The notes: generated from the letters alone by a model not told the origin. A stretch of 64,000 nucleotides of DNA from Nocardioides sp. Root240 (GCF_001428825.1 NZ_LMIT01000010.1:750586-814585), one strand, 5' to 3'; shown: positions 33,861 to 43,252, counted from the first letter of the stretch. Translations and numbers: made by a program.

Positions 33861-33941
33861 TCCACTTCGACCGACCCCGAGGGACCAGCCAGCGGAGCAA
33901 GGTTACAAGCAGCGGCGTGCGACGCCCAATCCACCCGCCGG

Positions 33942-34400
33942 TCAGCGGGTGGCGCGGTCCAGGTGGGCGCGGACGTCGCGGGCGAGGTCGTCCTTGTCGG
34001 CAGCCACGAGCTGCACCGGGATCGTGGTCGAGCGACCGTCGCGCAGGCGCAGGACCAAGCACTCGATGTCGCGCGGGGCGGCGGCGACGGCGTCCTCGAC
34101 CTCGCTCCACCGGGCCTCGGAGACGCCGGCGGCGCGGATCATCCGGACCTGGTAGCCCGCCTCCGTCAGTCGTACGACGACCAGCCGGCTCCGCAGCCAC
34201 CAGGCCAGCCCGATCAGGCCGAGCACACCGAGCCCGAGGACGAGGACCAGCAGGTCGGCATCGAGGTCGAGCGCGACCGCGGCGACGGTCACGGCGAGCA
34301 GGACCACGGCGAGCAGGACGAGGTAGGCGCCGACGAAGCGCGCCATCACCGGCGGCGCCAACCGGTAGTCGCTCACCGACGGCTCCTGGGGGCTGCTCAT
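33942..34400 (-). CDS. Membrane protein with PH-like domain
   Basis: A 152-residue protein with two adjacent transmembrane helices (about residues 22-68). A soluble C-terminal part follows (R-L-T-E-A-G-Y-Q-V-R ... W-S-E-V-E-D-A) with the spacing of small bacterial PH-like domains. Function is unknown. It lies between the two tRNA-Ser genes, on the minus strand. Confidence 0.7.
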   Translation of the reverse strand: MSSPQEPSVSDYRLAPPVMARFVGAYLVLLAVVLLAVTVAAVALDLDADLLVLVLGLGVLGLIGLAWWLRSRLVVVRLTEAGYQVRMIRAAGVSEARWSEVEDAVAAAPRDIECLVLRLRDGRSTTIPVQLVAADKDDLARDVRAHLDRATR

Positions 34401-34500
34401 GGGGCGAATTGAACAAGACCCGGTCCCGCGCGGGCAAAGCGGGTCGGTCTCCTAGACTCGAGCCCGGTCGACTGCGACGCTGCGGCGTCGCGGAGGCCGA

Positions 34501-34585
34501 GGAGGGATGCCGGAGTGGCCGATCGGAACCGCCTTGAAAGCGGTCGTAGGGAGACCTACCGCGGGTTCGAATCCCGCTCCCTCTG
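34501..34585 (+). tRNA. tRNA-Ser (TGA)
   Basis: An 85-base class II tRNA on the plus strand: acceptor GGAGGGA with TCCCTCT (first pair G-U), anticodon stem ACCGC/GCGGT with loop CTTGAAA (anticodon TGA), variable arm and T-arm GCGGG-TTCGAAT-CCCGC. The discriminator base is G. Confidence 0.95.
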
Positions 34586-34607
34586 CTGAAGTGACGTGGA
34601 TCGCCTG

Positions 34608-35639
34608 CTACAGCAGCGGGGAGAACCGTCCCGGCTCCGGCCGTACGGCGGCTGCCTGCTCCGCCACGCGGCTGCGCCGGCCGCGGTTGCCGGTCAGGGC
34701 CAGGTCGAGGCGGATCAGCACCCACCCGACGAGCAGGCCGACCACGAGGCCGTAGACCACCGAGAGGGTGGCCTCGGTGACGGAGACGGCCGGGTTCGCG
34801 AGCGCGGTCGCGGTGGGCGAGGTGGCGGCGACGCCGAAAGCGCACACCCACCAGCCCTGGCGGCGGCGCGCCCGCATGTGGACGCCGTAGGCGAGGGCGG
34901 GGACCCCGAGGACGGTCTCGATCGGGCGCGGGAAGGCGCCGAGGTGGTCCCGGCTCCAGCGGACCCACGTCAGCAGCTCGTCGACCAGCCCGGAGGAGCC
35001 GTACTGACGCAGCATCTCGGCGTACAGCAGGGTCGCGGCGAGCACCACGCCGCCGATGGCGACGACCACCAGGCCACGGCGGCCGAGGCCGTGGAGGCCC
35101 GCGCCGAGGCGGTAGACGAGCACGAGGGCACCGAGCAGCGCGAGGCCGAGGCCGACGTACTCGAAGCGCTCCTTCTGGATCGCCGGCTCGAAGCCGACCG
35201 TGGCCATCGCACCCACGGCGGCACACAGCAACGCGACCGAGCACTCCCGCGCGGAGGCGAGGAAGCCGGACGCCGGCACCGTGATCATCACGCCCAGCAC
35301 GGCCGCGAGAGCGGAGGTGCTGACGGCGGCCCCGGTCAGCAGGATGTCCTGGTCGCTGAGCACGGCGACGAGTCCGCAGAGCAGGGCCAGCGCGCCGAAC
35401 ACGAACGGGCGGCCGCCGGTGCGGGCGGCGAGCGCCGAGGTGTAGGCCGTCGCGATCACGATGGAACCGGTGACGCCGAGCCAGTCCGGGCCGACCTCGA
35501 CCATGGCCGCGACGAGCGCGGCGGTGCCGAGACCGATCAGGACGACCCACGCGGAGAACGGGGCGCGGGAGGCGCCCAGCTCACCGATCCGCTGCTCGAG
35601 CGGCGCCCGGGTGGGGGAACGTACGGCGGCGCGGGACAC
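34608..35639 (-). CDS. Polytopic membrane protein of unknown function
   Basis: A 343-residue protein with roughly ten hydrophobic segments and an arginine-rich C-terminus. The overall type resembles the SCO7613-like membrane proteins of actinobacteria, but no functional motif is visible. The GTG at 35639 lies 11 bases after the stop of the nitrilase gene, so the two are co-transcribed. No Shine-Dalgarno site is clear, which suggests coupling. The frame continues far upstream as a shadow of the nitrilase gene. Confidence 0.65.
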   Translation of the reverse strand: MSRAAVRSPTRAPLEQRIGELGASRAPFSAWVVLIGLGTAALVAAMVEVGPDWLGVTGSIVIATAYTSALAARTGGRPFVFGALALLCGLVAVLSDQDILLTGAAVSTSALAAVLGVMITVPASGFLASARECSVALLCAAVGAMATVGFEPAIQKERFEYVGLGLALLGALVLVYRLGAGLHGLGRRGLVVVAIGGVVLAATLLYAEMLRQYGSSGLVDELLTWVRWSRDHLGAFPRPIETVLGVPALAYGVHMRARRRQGWWVCAFGVAATSPTATALANPAVSVTEATLSVVYGLVVGLLVGWVLIRLDLALTGNRGRRSRVAEQAAAVRPEPGRFSPLL

Positions 35640-35650
35640 GAGGAAGCAGA

Positions 35651-36442
35651 TTACATCCGGCGGTTGACCAACGACGGGTTGACGCGGCGGGCCTCGTCGA
35701 GCGTCACGCGGGAGGCGGTGGCCCGGATCACCTCCGGCACGTCCGGGGCACCCGGCCCCGCCTCCACCAGGACGTCGCCGAACGGGTCGACGACCATCGA
35801 GTGGCCGCAGTAGCGGGGCGCGGGCTGGCCGACGGCGGCGACGTAGACGGTGTTCTCGATGGCCCGCGCGGTCAGCAGGGTGCGCCAGTGGTCCACCTTG
35901 CGCGGACCGGCGACCCAGGCGGCCGGGACGACGAGCAGCTCGGCACCACGGTCGACGAGGGCACGCGCCAGCTCGGGGAAGCGGAGGTCGTAGCAGGTCA
36001 TCAGGCCGACCTGCCACCCCGCGACGTCGAGGACGACCGGCTCGAGCGGCCCCGGGCTGAGGCGGTCGGACTCGCGGTAGCCGAACGAGTCGTACAGGTG
36101 CACCTTGCGGTACGACGCCTCGGACGCCCCCCGCGCGACGAGGGTGTTCCACGGCCGCCCCGGCACCGGGCCCTCCTCGAACATCCCCGCCACGACCGTG
36201 GTCCCCGCCTCGGCGGCAGCAGTCGCGGCGGCGGTCGCGAAGGGGCCGTCGAGCGGCTCGGCGTACGGGCTGACGTCGGAGCCGGCCTCGCCGAAGTCGC
36301 GCGCGAAGGCCTCCGGCAGCACGACCAGGTCGGTGTCGGGACCGGCGGCGGCGACCAGCTCGGTGAGGGCGGCGCGGTTGACGGCGGGCTCGAGCGCCGC
36401 GGCGGCCTGGACCAGCGCGATGCGGAGCGTGGGGGCGGTCAC
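35651..36442 (-). CDS. Carbon-nitrogen hydrolase (nitrilase superfamily, NIT2/omega-amidase-like)
   Basis: A 263-residue nitrilase-superfamily amidase. The catalytic triad is visible: Glu in L-P-E-A-F, Lys in Y-R-K-V-H-L-Y-D and Cys in T-C-Y-D-L-R-F-P-E. The sequence around the cysteine and the length match NIT2-type omega-amidases and related metabolite-repair enzymes. The GTG at 36442 was chosen because it lies exactly six bases after a TACGCT box, the leaderless layout seen elsewhere in this half; a TTG at 36469 is less likely. Confidence 0.85.
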   Translation of the reverse strand: MTAPTLRIALVQAAAALEPAVNRAALTELVAAAGPDTDLVVLPEAFARDFGEAGSDVSPYAEPLDGPFATAAATAAAEAGTTVVAGMFEEGPVPGRPWNTLVARGASEASYRKVHLYDSFGYRESDRLSPGPLEPVVLDVAGWQVGLMTCYDLRFPELARALVDRGAELLVVPAAWVAGPRKVDHWRTLLTARAIENTVYVAAVGQPAPRYCGHSMVVDPFGDVLVEAGPGAPDVPEVIRATASRVTLDEARRVNPSLVNRRM

Positions 36443-36448
36443 GGTGCA

Positions 36449-36454
36449 AGCGTA
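36449..36454 (-). promoter_or_regulatory. -10 box TACGCT, leaderless nitrilase transcript
   Basis: TACGCT ends six bases before the GTG at 36442, so transcription should start at or next to the start codon. Confidence 0.55.
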
Positions 36455-36639
36455 GATGCGTGAGTTCAAGGGATCGCGCGCTGAGCGCCGCCCAGGGCCG
36501 CGCCGACAAGGCGCCGGCGCGAAGGCATGCTGGGCGCACGGCGAGCGTCGGCAACGCCGTCGGCGTGGATGCTGGGTGGTGCTCGGCGTGGGAGACCTTG
36601 GACTTACTCATCCGGGCCGGTGTTTGGGAGACTCACGGC

Positions 36640-37224
36640 GTGATCGAGCTCGGACTCTCCGGATTCGCCGCCGTCGTGCTCGCCGGCGGCCAGGCCTCCC
36701 GCCTCGGCGGTGCCGACAAGGCCACCATCGAGCTGGGCGGTCGCTCGCTGCTCGACCGGGCGCTGGACGCCGTGGTCGATGCCGGCGAGGTCGTGGTCGT
36801 CGGCCAGCAGGTGCCGACCGAGCGACCGGCGACCTTCGTCCTCGAGGACCCGCGCTTCGGCGGTCCGGCGGCCGGCCTGCTGACCGGCCGCGACTCGCTG
36901 CTGCGGACCTTCCCGACGATCGCGGTGCTCGCCGTCGACATGCCGCACCTCACCTCCTCGACGTTCCGGAGGCTGCACGAGGCCGCGGTCGGGCACGAGG
37001 GGGCGGTGCTGACCCGCGACGGTCGCCGGCAGCTGGCGTTCGTCGTCGAGACCGCACGGCTGGACGCCGTACGGCCGCACCGGGAGGCGGAGCACGGTCT
37101 CGCCGTCCGGGCACTGCTGGAGCAGCTCGACCTCGTCGACGTCGCGTCGACCGGCTCCGAGGCGCGCGACGTCGACACGTGGAGCGACCTGCGCGACCTG
37201 GCCTCCGAGGCCGAGGGGCACTGA
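36640..37224 (+). CDS. Molybdenum cofactor guanylyltransferase-like nucleotidyltransferase (MobA-like)
   Basis: A 194-residue nucleotidyltransferase with the N-terminal motif V-L-A-G-G-Q-A-S-R-L-G-G-A-D-K-A and the metal-binding segment L-A-V-D-M-P-H-L. Both are typical of MobA/MocA proteins that attach GMP or CMP to molybdopterin. The GTG at 36640 has GGGAG nine bases upstream; the frame runs open further upstream without similarity. It is followed after 50 bases by a DUF6457 gene, a common neighbour of mobA in actinobacteria. MobA against MocA specificity cannot be decided here. Confidence 0.82.
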   Translation: MIELGLSGFAAVVLAGGQASRLGGADKATIELGGRSLLDRALDAVVDAGEVVVVGQQVPTERPATFVLEDPRFGGPAAGLLTGRDSLLRTFPTIAVLAVDMPHLTSSTFRRLHEAAVGHEGAVLTRDGRRQLAFVVETARLDAVRPHREAEHGLAVRALLEQLDLVDVASTGSEARDVDTWSDLRDLASEAEGH

Positions 37225-37274
37225 CACGCCCGGGACCCTTGTCAGACGGCGGGGGTCTGGATCACTCTGGACGG

Positions 37275-37598
37275 GTGAACCTCCACGACTGGATCGACGA
37301 GTTGTGCGACGTCCTCGACATCGAGGCCGAGGCGGACGAGGGCCTGCTCGTCGACCTCTCCGGGATCACCCGTGACAACGTCCATCCGGCCGCCGGCGCG
37401 GTGACCGCCTTCCTGCTCGGCTTCGCGGCCGGGGAGCAGGGGGCGGACCCGGACCAGGTCGAGCGCCTCGCGGCGAAGGCCCAGGCCCTCGCCGAGTCGT
37501 GGGACCGACCAGCCGGCGCCGCGTCGGTCGAGGACGAGGACGTCGAGATCGAGGAGCTCGCCGACGCGGACTACGAGGACTCGGACTCGCTCGTCTGA
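37275..37598 (+). CDS. DUF6457 family protein
   Basis: A 107-residue acidic protein beginning N-L-H-D-W-I-D-E-L and containing a hydrophobic helix near A-V-T-A-F-L-L-G-F-A-A-G. The last ~25 residues are almost all Asp/Glu. This matches small DUF6457 proteins found beside mobA-like genes; its function is unknown. GTG at 37275. Confidence 0.75.
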   Translation: MNLHDWIDELCDVLDIEAEADEGLLVDLSGITRDNVHPAAGAVTAFLLGFAAGEQGADPDQVERLAAKAQALAESWDRPAGAASVEDEDVEIEELADADYEDSDSLV

Positions 37599-37628
37599 GC
37601 CGCTTCGCGGGTAGGCAAGACTGGCGTC

Positions 37629-38606
37629 ATGCGTGCCGTCACCCAGACCAGCCCCGGGGGTCCGGAGACCCTCGTCGTCACCGAGCTCCCGGACCTCGTG
37701 CCCGGTGCGGGCGAGGTCCTGATCGAGGTCGCCGCGACCGCGGTCAACCGGGCCGACCTGCTGCAGCGGCAGGGCTTCTACCCACCGCCGCCGGGCGCGT
37801 CCGAGGTCATCGGCCTGGAGTGCAGCGGCACGGTCGCCGCGCTCGGCGAGGGCGTCACCGACTGGGCGGTGGGCGACCAGGTGTGTGCGCTGCTGGCCGG
37901 CGGTGGCTACGCGAGCCAGGTCGTCGTCCCCGCGGGCCAGGTGATGCCGATCCCCGACGGCGTCGACCTCGTGACCGCCGCGGCACTGCCCGAGGTGGCG
38001 TGCACGGTCTGGTCCAACGTCTTCATGGTGGCGGGGCTGCGGCCCGACGAGGTCTTCCTCGTCCACGGCGGCGCCGGCGGCATCGGCACCTTCGCGATCC
38101 AGCTGGCCTCACGCCTGGGCGCCCGCGTGTTCACCACCGCCGGCAGTCCCGACAAGCTAGCGCGGTGCGAGGAGCTGGGGGCCGAGCGGGCGATCAGCTA
38201 CCGCGACGAGGACTTCGTGGCCGTCGTACGGGAGGCGACGGACGGGCACGGCGCCGACGTGGTCCTGGACAACATGGGCGCGAAGTACCTCGCCCCCAAC
38301 GTCGACGTCCTGGCCACCGAGGGCCGGCTGGTGATCATCGGCATGCAGGGCGGCTCGAAGGCCGAGCTCAACATCGGCCAGCTGCTGTCCAAGCGCGGCG
38401 CGGTCATCGCGACGACGCTGCGGGCGCGGCCGAAGGACGGCAAGGCCAACATCTGTACGTCGGTCGTCGAGCACGTCTGGCCGCTGGTCGCCGACGGGTC
38501 CATCACCCCGGTCGTGTCCGCCGTGCTCTCCCTGGACGACGTGGCCGATGCGCACCGCCTGATCGAGGGTGGCGACAACATCGGCAAGGTGCTGCTCACC
38601 CCGTGA
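37629..38606 (+). CDS. NAD(P)H-quinone oxidoreductase (PIG3-like MDR)
   Basis: A 325-residue zinc-free medium-chain dehydrogenase of the PIG3/quinone oxidoreductase type. It has N-R-A-D-L-L-Q-R-Q-G near residue 42 and the NADPH-binding G-G-A-G-G-I-G-T. It should reduce quinones using NADPH. It lies 30 bases after the DUF6457 gene. A weak AAGACT hexamer six bases before the ATG hints at another leaderless start. Confidence 0.87.
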   Translation: MRAVTQTSPGGPETLVVTELPDLVPGAGEVLIEVAATAVNRADLLQRQGFYPPPPGASEVIGLECSGTVAALGEGVTDWAVGDQVCALLAGGGYASQVVVPAGQVMPIPDGVDLVTAAALPEVACTVWSNVFMVAGLRPDEVFLVHGGAGGIGTFAIQLASRLGARVFTTAGSPDKLARCEELGAERAISYRDEDFVAVVREATDGHGADVVLDNMGAKYLAPNVDVLATEGRLVIIGMQGGSKAELNIGQLLSKRGAVIATTLRARPKDGKANICTSVVEHVWPLVADGSITPVVSAVLSLDDVADAHRLIEGGDNIGKVLLTP

Positions 38607-38627
38607 GCCCGCGTCGGTGCCGTTGGC

Positions 38628-38633
38628 TAGGTT
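38628..38633 (+). promoter_or_regulatory. -10 box TAGGTT, leaderless bpa transcript
   Basis: TAGGTT ends seven bases before the ATG at 38641. It falls in the short gap after the quinone oxidoreductase gene, so bpa has its own promoter. Confidence 0.5.
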
Positions 38634-38640
38634 GGGGGAC

Positions 38641-39228
38641 ATGACCGAGAGCGGTGACGAGCAGATCGTGGTGGTGGGGCCGGACGGGCAGCCGATCGGC
38701 AAGGTGCCGGCGTCGGCGGTGGAGCAGCGCGACGACGGTGACCACGACGACGACGGCGAGCACTCGATCGGCGACCTGGTCGAGCAGCCTGCGAAGGTGA
38801 TGCGGATCGGCAGCATGATCCGTCAGCTCCTCGAGGAGGTGAAGGCGGCCCCGCTCGACGAGGCCAGCCGCAACCGCCTCGCCGCGATCCACCGCTCGTC
38901 GATCGCCGAGCTCGAGCAGGGCCTCGCCCCCGAGCTGGTCGAGGAGCTGGAGCGGCTCTCGCTGCCCTTCTCCGAGGACGTCACGCCGTCCGAGGCCGAG
39001 CTCCGGATCGCCCAGGCGCAGCTCGTGGGGTGGCTCGAGGGCCTCTTCCACGGCATCCAGACGGCGATCTACGCCCAGCAGATGGCCGCGCGGGCGCAGT
39101 TCGAGCAGATCCGTCGCGCGCTGCCCCCGGGCATGGCGATGGGTGGGCCGGCGGCCGACCCCTCCGCCCCCGGTACGACGCCGGGCGAGTCCGGCGACGA
39201 GCCCCGCTCGGGCGGCATGTACCTCTGA
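38641..39228 (+). CDS. bpa: Bacterial proteasome activator Bpa/PafE
   Basis: A 195-residue protein of the Bpa/PafE family, whose dodecameric rings open the 20S proteasome gate without ATP. The helical core (M-R-I-G-S-M-I-R-Q-L-L-E-E-V, then E-L-R-I-A-Q-A-Q-L-V-G-W-L-E-G-L-F-H) is characteristic. The C-terminus ends G-G-M-Y-L. The mycobacterial protein ends G-Q-Y-L, the tail that docks into the proteasome, so the tyrosine-leucine end is conserved. An acidic disordered N-terminus (~40 residues) precedes the core. This implies a proteasome in the host. Confidence 0.88.
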   Translation: MTESGDEQIVVVGPDGQPIGKVPASAVEQRDDGDHDDDGEHSIGDLVEQPAKVMRIGSMIRQLLEEVKAAPLDEASRNRLAAIHRSSIAELEQGLAPELVEELERLSLPFSEDVTPSEAELRIAQAQLVGWLEGLFHGIQTAIYAQQMAARAQFEQIRRALPPGMAMGGPAADPSAPGTTPGESGDEPRSGGMYL

Positions 39229-39253
39229 CGCCCGGCCTCGAGGAGGTCGGGGC

Positions 39254-39955
39254 TCAGTGCGTCGGGCGGCGACCCGTCCAGCCCAGCAGGACCAGGCCGA
39301 GCAGGCCGACCAGGGTGATCGCGGCGCCCGGCGCCACCACTCGGCCCAGGCTCGGCGGACCGTCGGACCCGCCGGAGGGCGCGGTGAGCACGACGTCCGC
39401 GTCGTCCTCGGGCGCCAGCGCGTCGCGCAGCAGGTCGAGGGTCACCGTGTCGAGGTTCGGCGTGGCGACGTAGCCGTTGCAGTCGACGGCGTGGAGCGCG
39501 TCGTTGGCGCCGGTGGTGAAGAAGAGGTACTGCTCGTTGCGGCGCGGCGGCAACTTGCCGTCGGTGCCGGTGACGAGGACGTTGACGTTGCGCCCGTCGG
39601 TGAGGTCGCCGGTGAGCACGTTGAGGACCCGGACCGTCACCCGGAGTGTCCGCGCCGCGGGCACGCCCGGTGTGGTGGTCGCGGTCGCCGCGTCGGTGGC
39701 CGTTCCGGTGCTGCCGGCCGTGCTCCGCACGACCGCGACCTGGCGGACGACGGCGTGGAAGACGTCGTCGGTGCCCTCGGCGTTGGCCGCGACGGCCGTC
39801 GCGTCGTCGAGGTCCAGCGCGGTGCAGCTGACCGGGATCGCGGCCGGCGCGACCGCGCCTGACGGGGCGGCGGGCACCACCACGGCCGCGGCGAGCGCGG
39901 CGGCCGGAGCAGCCGTGACCAGCGCGGCGCGAAGACGACGGGGGGCGGACCTCAC
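39254..39955 (-). CDS. Secreted, C-terminally membrane-anchored protein of unknown function
   Basis: A 233-residue protein with a signal peptide (R-R-L-R-A-A-L-V-T-A-A-P then an Ala/Val-rich core), an extracellular domain with two cysteines (V-S-C-T and V-D-C-N), and a C-terminal transmembrane helix (T-L-V-G-L-L-G-L-V-L-L-G-W) ending in R-R-P-T-H. This is a surface protein anchored by its tail. The extracellular part loosely recalls the TIMP/NTR-like beta-barrel. Its GTG overlaps the stop of the HAD gene by four bases. Confidence 0.68.
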   Translation of the reverse strand: MRSAPRRLRAALVTAAPAAALAAAVVVPAAPSGAVAPAAIPVSCTALDLDDATAVAANAEGTDDVFHAVVRQVAVVRSTAGSTGTATDAATATTTPGVPAARTLRVTVRVLNVLTGDLTDGRNVNVLVTGTDGKLPPRRNEQYLFFTTGANDALHAVDCNGYVATPNLDTVTLDLLRDALAPEDDADVVLTAPSGGSDGPPSLGRVVAPGAAITLVGLLGLVLLGWTGRRPTH

Positions 39956-40821
39956 GTGCCCATCCCACCAGATCCGCCGGCGGGGAACCAGCGGCCGATC
40001 TCGACGGCGGCACCGTCGTCGTCGACGGAGTCGGTCACGGCGTCGGCCGCGGCCTTGACCTCGTCGACGGCCTGGCCCATGGCCACGCCGCGTCCGGACC
40101 ACTGCAGCATCTCGATGTCGTTGCGCCCGTCGCCGATCGAGAGCACGTCCGCCCGGTCGACGCCGAGCTGCTGCGCGACGTACTCGAGACCGGAGGCCTT
40201 GGAGACGCCGACGGGGGCCAGGTCGAGCCAGGCGGTCCAGCCGACGACGTAGTCGGTGCCGTGGAGGCCGAGGTTGCCCGCGAGCTTCACGAAGTCCTCG
40301 GCGGTGGCCTTCGGGTCGCGGATGATCACGCGGCTGACCGGGCGGGCGACCATGTCCTCGACCGCGGCGACGATGGACTCGCCGCCGAGCTCGCCGTCCG
40401 GGAAGGGCGCGGAGACGCGGTAGCCGATGCCGCGCTCCTCCACGGCGACGATCGCCTCGGGGTGCTGGGCCAGGACGGCCGCGACGGCCGGGGCGGCGTC
40501 GAAGGTGACCTCGTGGACGACCTCGGCGGGCGGGTACCGCAGCACGACCGCGCCGTTGGCCGCCACGATCCAGAGCCGCTCGCCGTGGCCGTGGAGGTCG
40601 AGCATGTCGGCGACGGCGGTCATGTTGTGCGGTGCGCGGCCCGACGACAGGACGACGTGGGCGCCACTGTCGAGGACCCGCTGGACGGCGTCGTGGACGG
40701 CCGGCGTGACCTCCTCGTGGCTCATGCCGAGCCCGGCCACCCACCGGAGCAGGGTGCCGTCGATGTCGAGGGCGACGAGGCGCGGCCGCCAGCCGGGCTC
40801 CCCCGGCGCCGGCGTGGTCAC
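39952..40821 (-). CDS. HAD-superfamily hydrolase (Cof type)
   Basis: A 289-residue Cof-type haloacid dehalogenase-like phosphatase. Motif I D-I-D-G-T, motif II S-S-G-R, the lysine in V-S-K-A-S-G-L and motif [11 protein letters not shown] are all present, with a C2 cap between. These enzymes dephosphorylate sugar phosphates or nucleotides. GTG at 40821 overlaps the serS stop (GTGA), so the two genes are coupled. Confidence 0.87.
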   Translation of the reverse strand: MTTPAPGEPGWRPRLVALDIDGTLLRWVAGLGMSHEEVTPAVHDAVQRVLDSGAHVVLSSGRAPHNMTAVADMLDLHGHGERLWIVAANGAVVLRYPPAEVVHEVTFDAAPAVAAVLAQHPEAIVAVEERGIGYRVSAPFPDGELGGESIVAAVEDMVARPVSRVIIRDPKATAEDFVKLAGNLGLHGTDYVVGWTAWLDLAPVGVSKASGLEYVAQQLGVDRADVLSIGDGRNDIEMLQWSGRGVAMGQAVDEVKAAADAVTDSVDDDGAAVEIGRWFPAGGSGGMGT

Positions 40822-42098
40822 TGCGACACCGGGGTCAGGACCTCGAGCCCACCCATGAACGGCTGCAACGCCTTCGGGACCCGGACCGACCCGTCGGCCT
40901 GCTGGTGCGTCTCGAGCACGGCGACGATCGCTCGGGTGATCGCGGTGAGCGTGCCGTTGAGCGTTGCGACCGGACCCGTCTTCTCGCCGAACCGGCCCCG
41001 GGTGTCGAGGCGGCGGGTCTGGAAGTCGGTGCAGTTCGACGTCGAGGTGAGCTCGCGGTACTTGCCCTGGGTGGGGATCCACGCCTCGCAGTCGAACTTG
41101 CGGATCGCGCTCGAGCCCAGGTCGCCGGCCGCGATGTCGACGACGCGGTAGGCGAGCTCGAGCTTGTCGAGGAACTCCCGCTCCCAGGCCAGCAGGCGCT
41201 CGTGCTCGGCGGCGGCGTCCTCGAGGGTGGTGTAGACGAACATCTCGACCTTGTCGAACCAGTGGACCCGGATGATCCCCTTGGTGTCCTTGCCGTGCGA
41301 GCCTGCCTCCTTGCGGAAGCACGGGCTGAACGACGCGTAGCGCCGCGGCAACGAGGCGCCGTCGAGGATCTCCTTCGAGTGGTAGGCCGCCATCGGCACC
41401 TCGGACGTCCCGACGAGGTAGAGGTCCTCGCCCTCGATCCGGTAGATGTCCTCGCCGCCGCCCTGGTCGAGGTAGCCGGTGCCCTCCATCGCCTCGGTGC
41501 GCACGAGCGACGGCGCGATCACCTGCGTGAACCCGGCGTTGCGGGCCTGCTCCATCGCGAGGTTGACCAGCGCCAGCTCCAGCTGCGCGCCGACGCCGGT
41601 GAGGAAGTAGAAGCGGCTGCCGCTGACCTTGGCACCGCGCTCGAGGTCGATCGCGCCGAGCATCCGGCCGAGCTCGATGTGGTCGCGGGGCTCGAAGCCC
41701 TCCGCGGCGAAGTCGCGCGGCGTACCGATCTCCTCGAGGACCACGAAGTCGTCCTCGCCGCCGGTCGGGGTCTGCTCGGCCACCACGTTGGGGATCGCCT
41801 TGAGCGCGCTGGTCCAGGCCTCGTCGGCCGCGGTCTGCGCCGCCTCGAGCTCCTTGACCTGCGCGGCGAGCTGCTTGACCTCCTCGAGGAGGGCCTGCTT
41901 CTCCTCGCCCTTGGCCTGGGCGACCTGCTTGCCGAACGCCTTCTGCGCGGCGCGCTTCTCCTCGAAGTCCGCGATGGCCGTACGACGTGCGGCGTCCGCC
42001 TCGAGCGCGCGGTCGACCACGTCGGGAGACGCCCCGCGCTTGGCCTGCGAGGCGCGGACGCGGTCGGGCTCGTCACGGAGGATGCGCGGGTCGATCAT
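40818..42098 (-). CDS. serS: Seryl-tRNA synthetase
   Basis: A 426-residue class II aminoacyl-tRNA synthetase. The N-terminal ~110 residues form the coiled-coil arm that grips the long variable arm of tRNA-Ser. Motif 2 ([11 protein letters not shown]) and motif 3 with the serine-binding [10 protein letters not shown] are present. Both serine tRNA genes of the window lie within 9 kb. The ATG at 42098 lies six bases after TAACCT, so it is probably leaderless. Confidence 0.96.
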   Translation of the reverse strand: MIDPRILRDEPDRVRASQAKRGASPDVVDRALEADAARRTAIADFEEKRAAQKAFGKQVAQAKGEEKQALLEEVKQLAAQVKELEAAQTAADEAWTSALKAIPNVVAEQTPTGGEDDFVVLEEIGTPRDFAAEGFEPRDHIELGRMLGAIDLERGAKVSGSRFYFLTGVGAQLELALVNLAMEQARNAGFTQVIAPSLVRTEAMEGTGYLDQGGGEDIYRIEGEDLYLVGTSEVPMAAYHSKEILDGASLPRRYASFSPCFRKEAGSHGKDTKGIIRVHWFDKVEMFVYTTLEDAAAEHERLLAWEREFLDKLELAYRVVDIAAGDLGSSAIRKFDCEAWIPTQGKYRELTSTSNCTDFQTRRLDTRGRFGEKTGPVATLNGTLTAITRAIVAVLETHQQADGSVRVPKALQPFMGGLEVLTPVSQ

Positions 42099-42104
42099 GA
42101 GTCG

Positions 42105-42110
42105 AGGTTA
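42105..42110 (-). promoter_or_regulatory. -10 box TAACCT, leaderless serS transcript
   Basis: TAACCT ends exactly six bases before the serS ATG at 42098. The palindromic element at 42157-42252 lies directly upstream. Confidence 0.55.
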
Positions 42111-42156
42111 TCGGCCGGCCCCGACCGGGCGCGCATCGGTTTGGCTCGCGTTGTGC

Positions 42157-42252
42157 TGCAGGAATCCCCGCTCCGGCGGGGAAACTGACGGTTAGTGGCC
42201 GTTGCAACGGCCACTAAGCGCAGGAATACCCGCCGGAGCGGGGATTCCTGCA
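42157..42252. repeat. Nested palindromic intergenic element
   Basis: A perfect 24-bp inverted repeat (42157-42180 and 42229-42252, outermost bases TGCAGGAATCCCCGC) encloses a perfect 26-bp palindrome (42192-42217, TTAGTGGCCGTTG and its complement). The right half can also fold alone (CAGGAATaCCCGC / GCGGGgATTCCTG, 42221-42250). It fills the space between the aldo/keto reductase stop and the serS promoter. Role unknown: terminator, REP-like element or cruciform. Confidence 0.85.
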
Positions 42253-42256
42253 CCGG

Positions 42257-43252
42257 TCAGAACAGCGCGATCCTCTCCGGGGCGGGGAAGAGCGCGTCCA
42301 GCTCGGCGAGGTCCTCGGCGGTCGGCACCCACTGGTCGGCCTGCGCGTTGGCCGCGACCTGCTCGACCGAGGTCGCCCCGGCGATGACCGACGCCACCGG
42401 GTGCTGGGCCAGCAGCCAGCCGATCGCGACGGTCACCTCGGACACCCCGCGGTCGGCGGCGAAGGCGGAGTAGGCCTGGAGGGTGGGCGACACCGCGTCC
42501 TCGAGCAGGTGCTGGCGGGTGCGGGCGAGGCGGGAGCCCTCCGGGGCGTTGCCGGAGGCGTACTTCCCGGTCAGCAGGCCGTTCGCGAGCGGGAAGTAGG
42601 GCAGCACGCCGAGGCCGAGCTCGGCGGAGGCGGGGAGCACCTCGAGCTCGGCGCGCCGGTCGGTGAGGTTGTAGTTGTTCTGGGCCGAGACGAACCGCTC
42701 GACGCCGAGCTCGCGGGCGACGTACTCGGCCTGCGCGATCTGCCACCCGGACCGGTTGGAGTGGCCGACGTAGCGGACCTTGCCCTCGCGCACCAGGTCG
42801 TCGAGCGCCGACAGCGTCTCGTCGATCGGGGTGCCGGGGTCCGGGGTGTGGAACTGGTAGAGGTCGATCCAGTCCGTGCCGAGGCGGCGCAGCGACCCCT
42901 CGACGGCCTTGCGGACGTAGCGGCGCGCACCGCGGGCGCCGAAGTCGGGGCCGTTGAGGTCGCCCACGTCCATCCCGAACTTGGTCGCCACGACCACGTC
43001 GGCGCGCCGGGTACCGAGCGCCTTGCCGAGCCGTTCCTCGGCCAGGCCCGGCGTGGCGCCGTAGTTGTCGGCGACGTCGAAGAAGGTGATCCCGGCATCC
43101 AGCGCGGCCCGCACGACACGGTCGGTGCCGCGCTGCGACTCGGTCGCGGCGCCCGTCCGCCCGAGGTTGTTGCAGCCGAGCCCGACGGCCGAGACGACCA
43201 GTCCGGAGCGGCCCAGGCGGCGCTGGGAGGGGGTGTACGACGAGGTGCTCAC
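42257..43252 (-). CDS. Aldo/keto reductase (potassium channel beta/YghZ-like branch)
   Basis: A 331-residue aldo/keto reductase. The tetrad is visible: Asp and Tyr in F-D-V-A-D-N-Y-G, Lys in A-T-K-F-G and His in Y-Q-F-H-T-P. The cofactor end I-A-G-A-T-S is also present. The insertion pattern matches the AKR branch that includes YghZ and Kv-beta-like proteins acting on aldehydes. GTG at 43252 was chosen, where similarity begins; the 33 residues upstream look non-coding. Confidence 0.85.
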   Translation of the reverse strand: MSTSSYTPSQRRLGRSGLVVSAVGLGCNNLGRTGAATESQRGTDRVVRAALDAGITFFDVADNYGATPGLAEERLGKALGTRRADVVVATKFGMDVGDLNGPDFGARGARRYVRKAVEGSLRRLGTDWIDLYQFHTPDPGTPIDETLSALDDLVREGKVRYVGHSNRSGWQIAQAEYVARELGVERFVSAQNNYNLTDRRAELEVLPASAELGLGVLPYFPLANGLLTGKYASGNAPEGSRLARTRQHLLEDAVSPTLQAYSAFAADRGVSEVTVAIGWLLAQHPVASVIAGATSVEQVAANAQADQWVPTAEDLAELDALFPAPERIALF

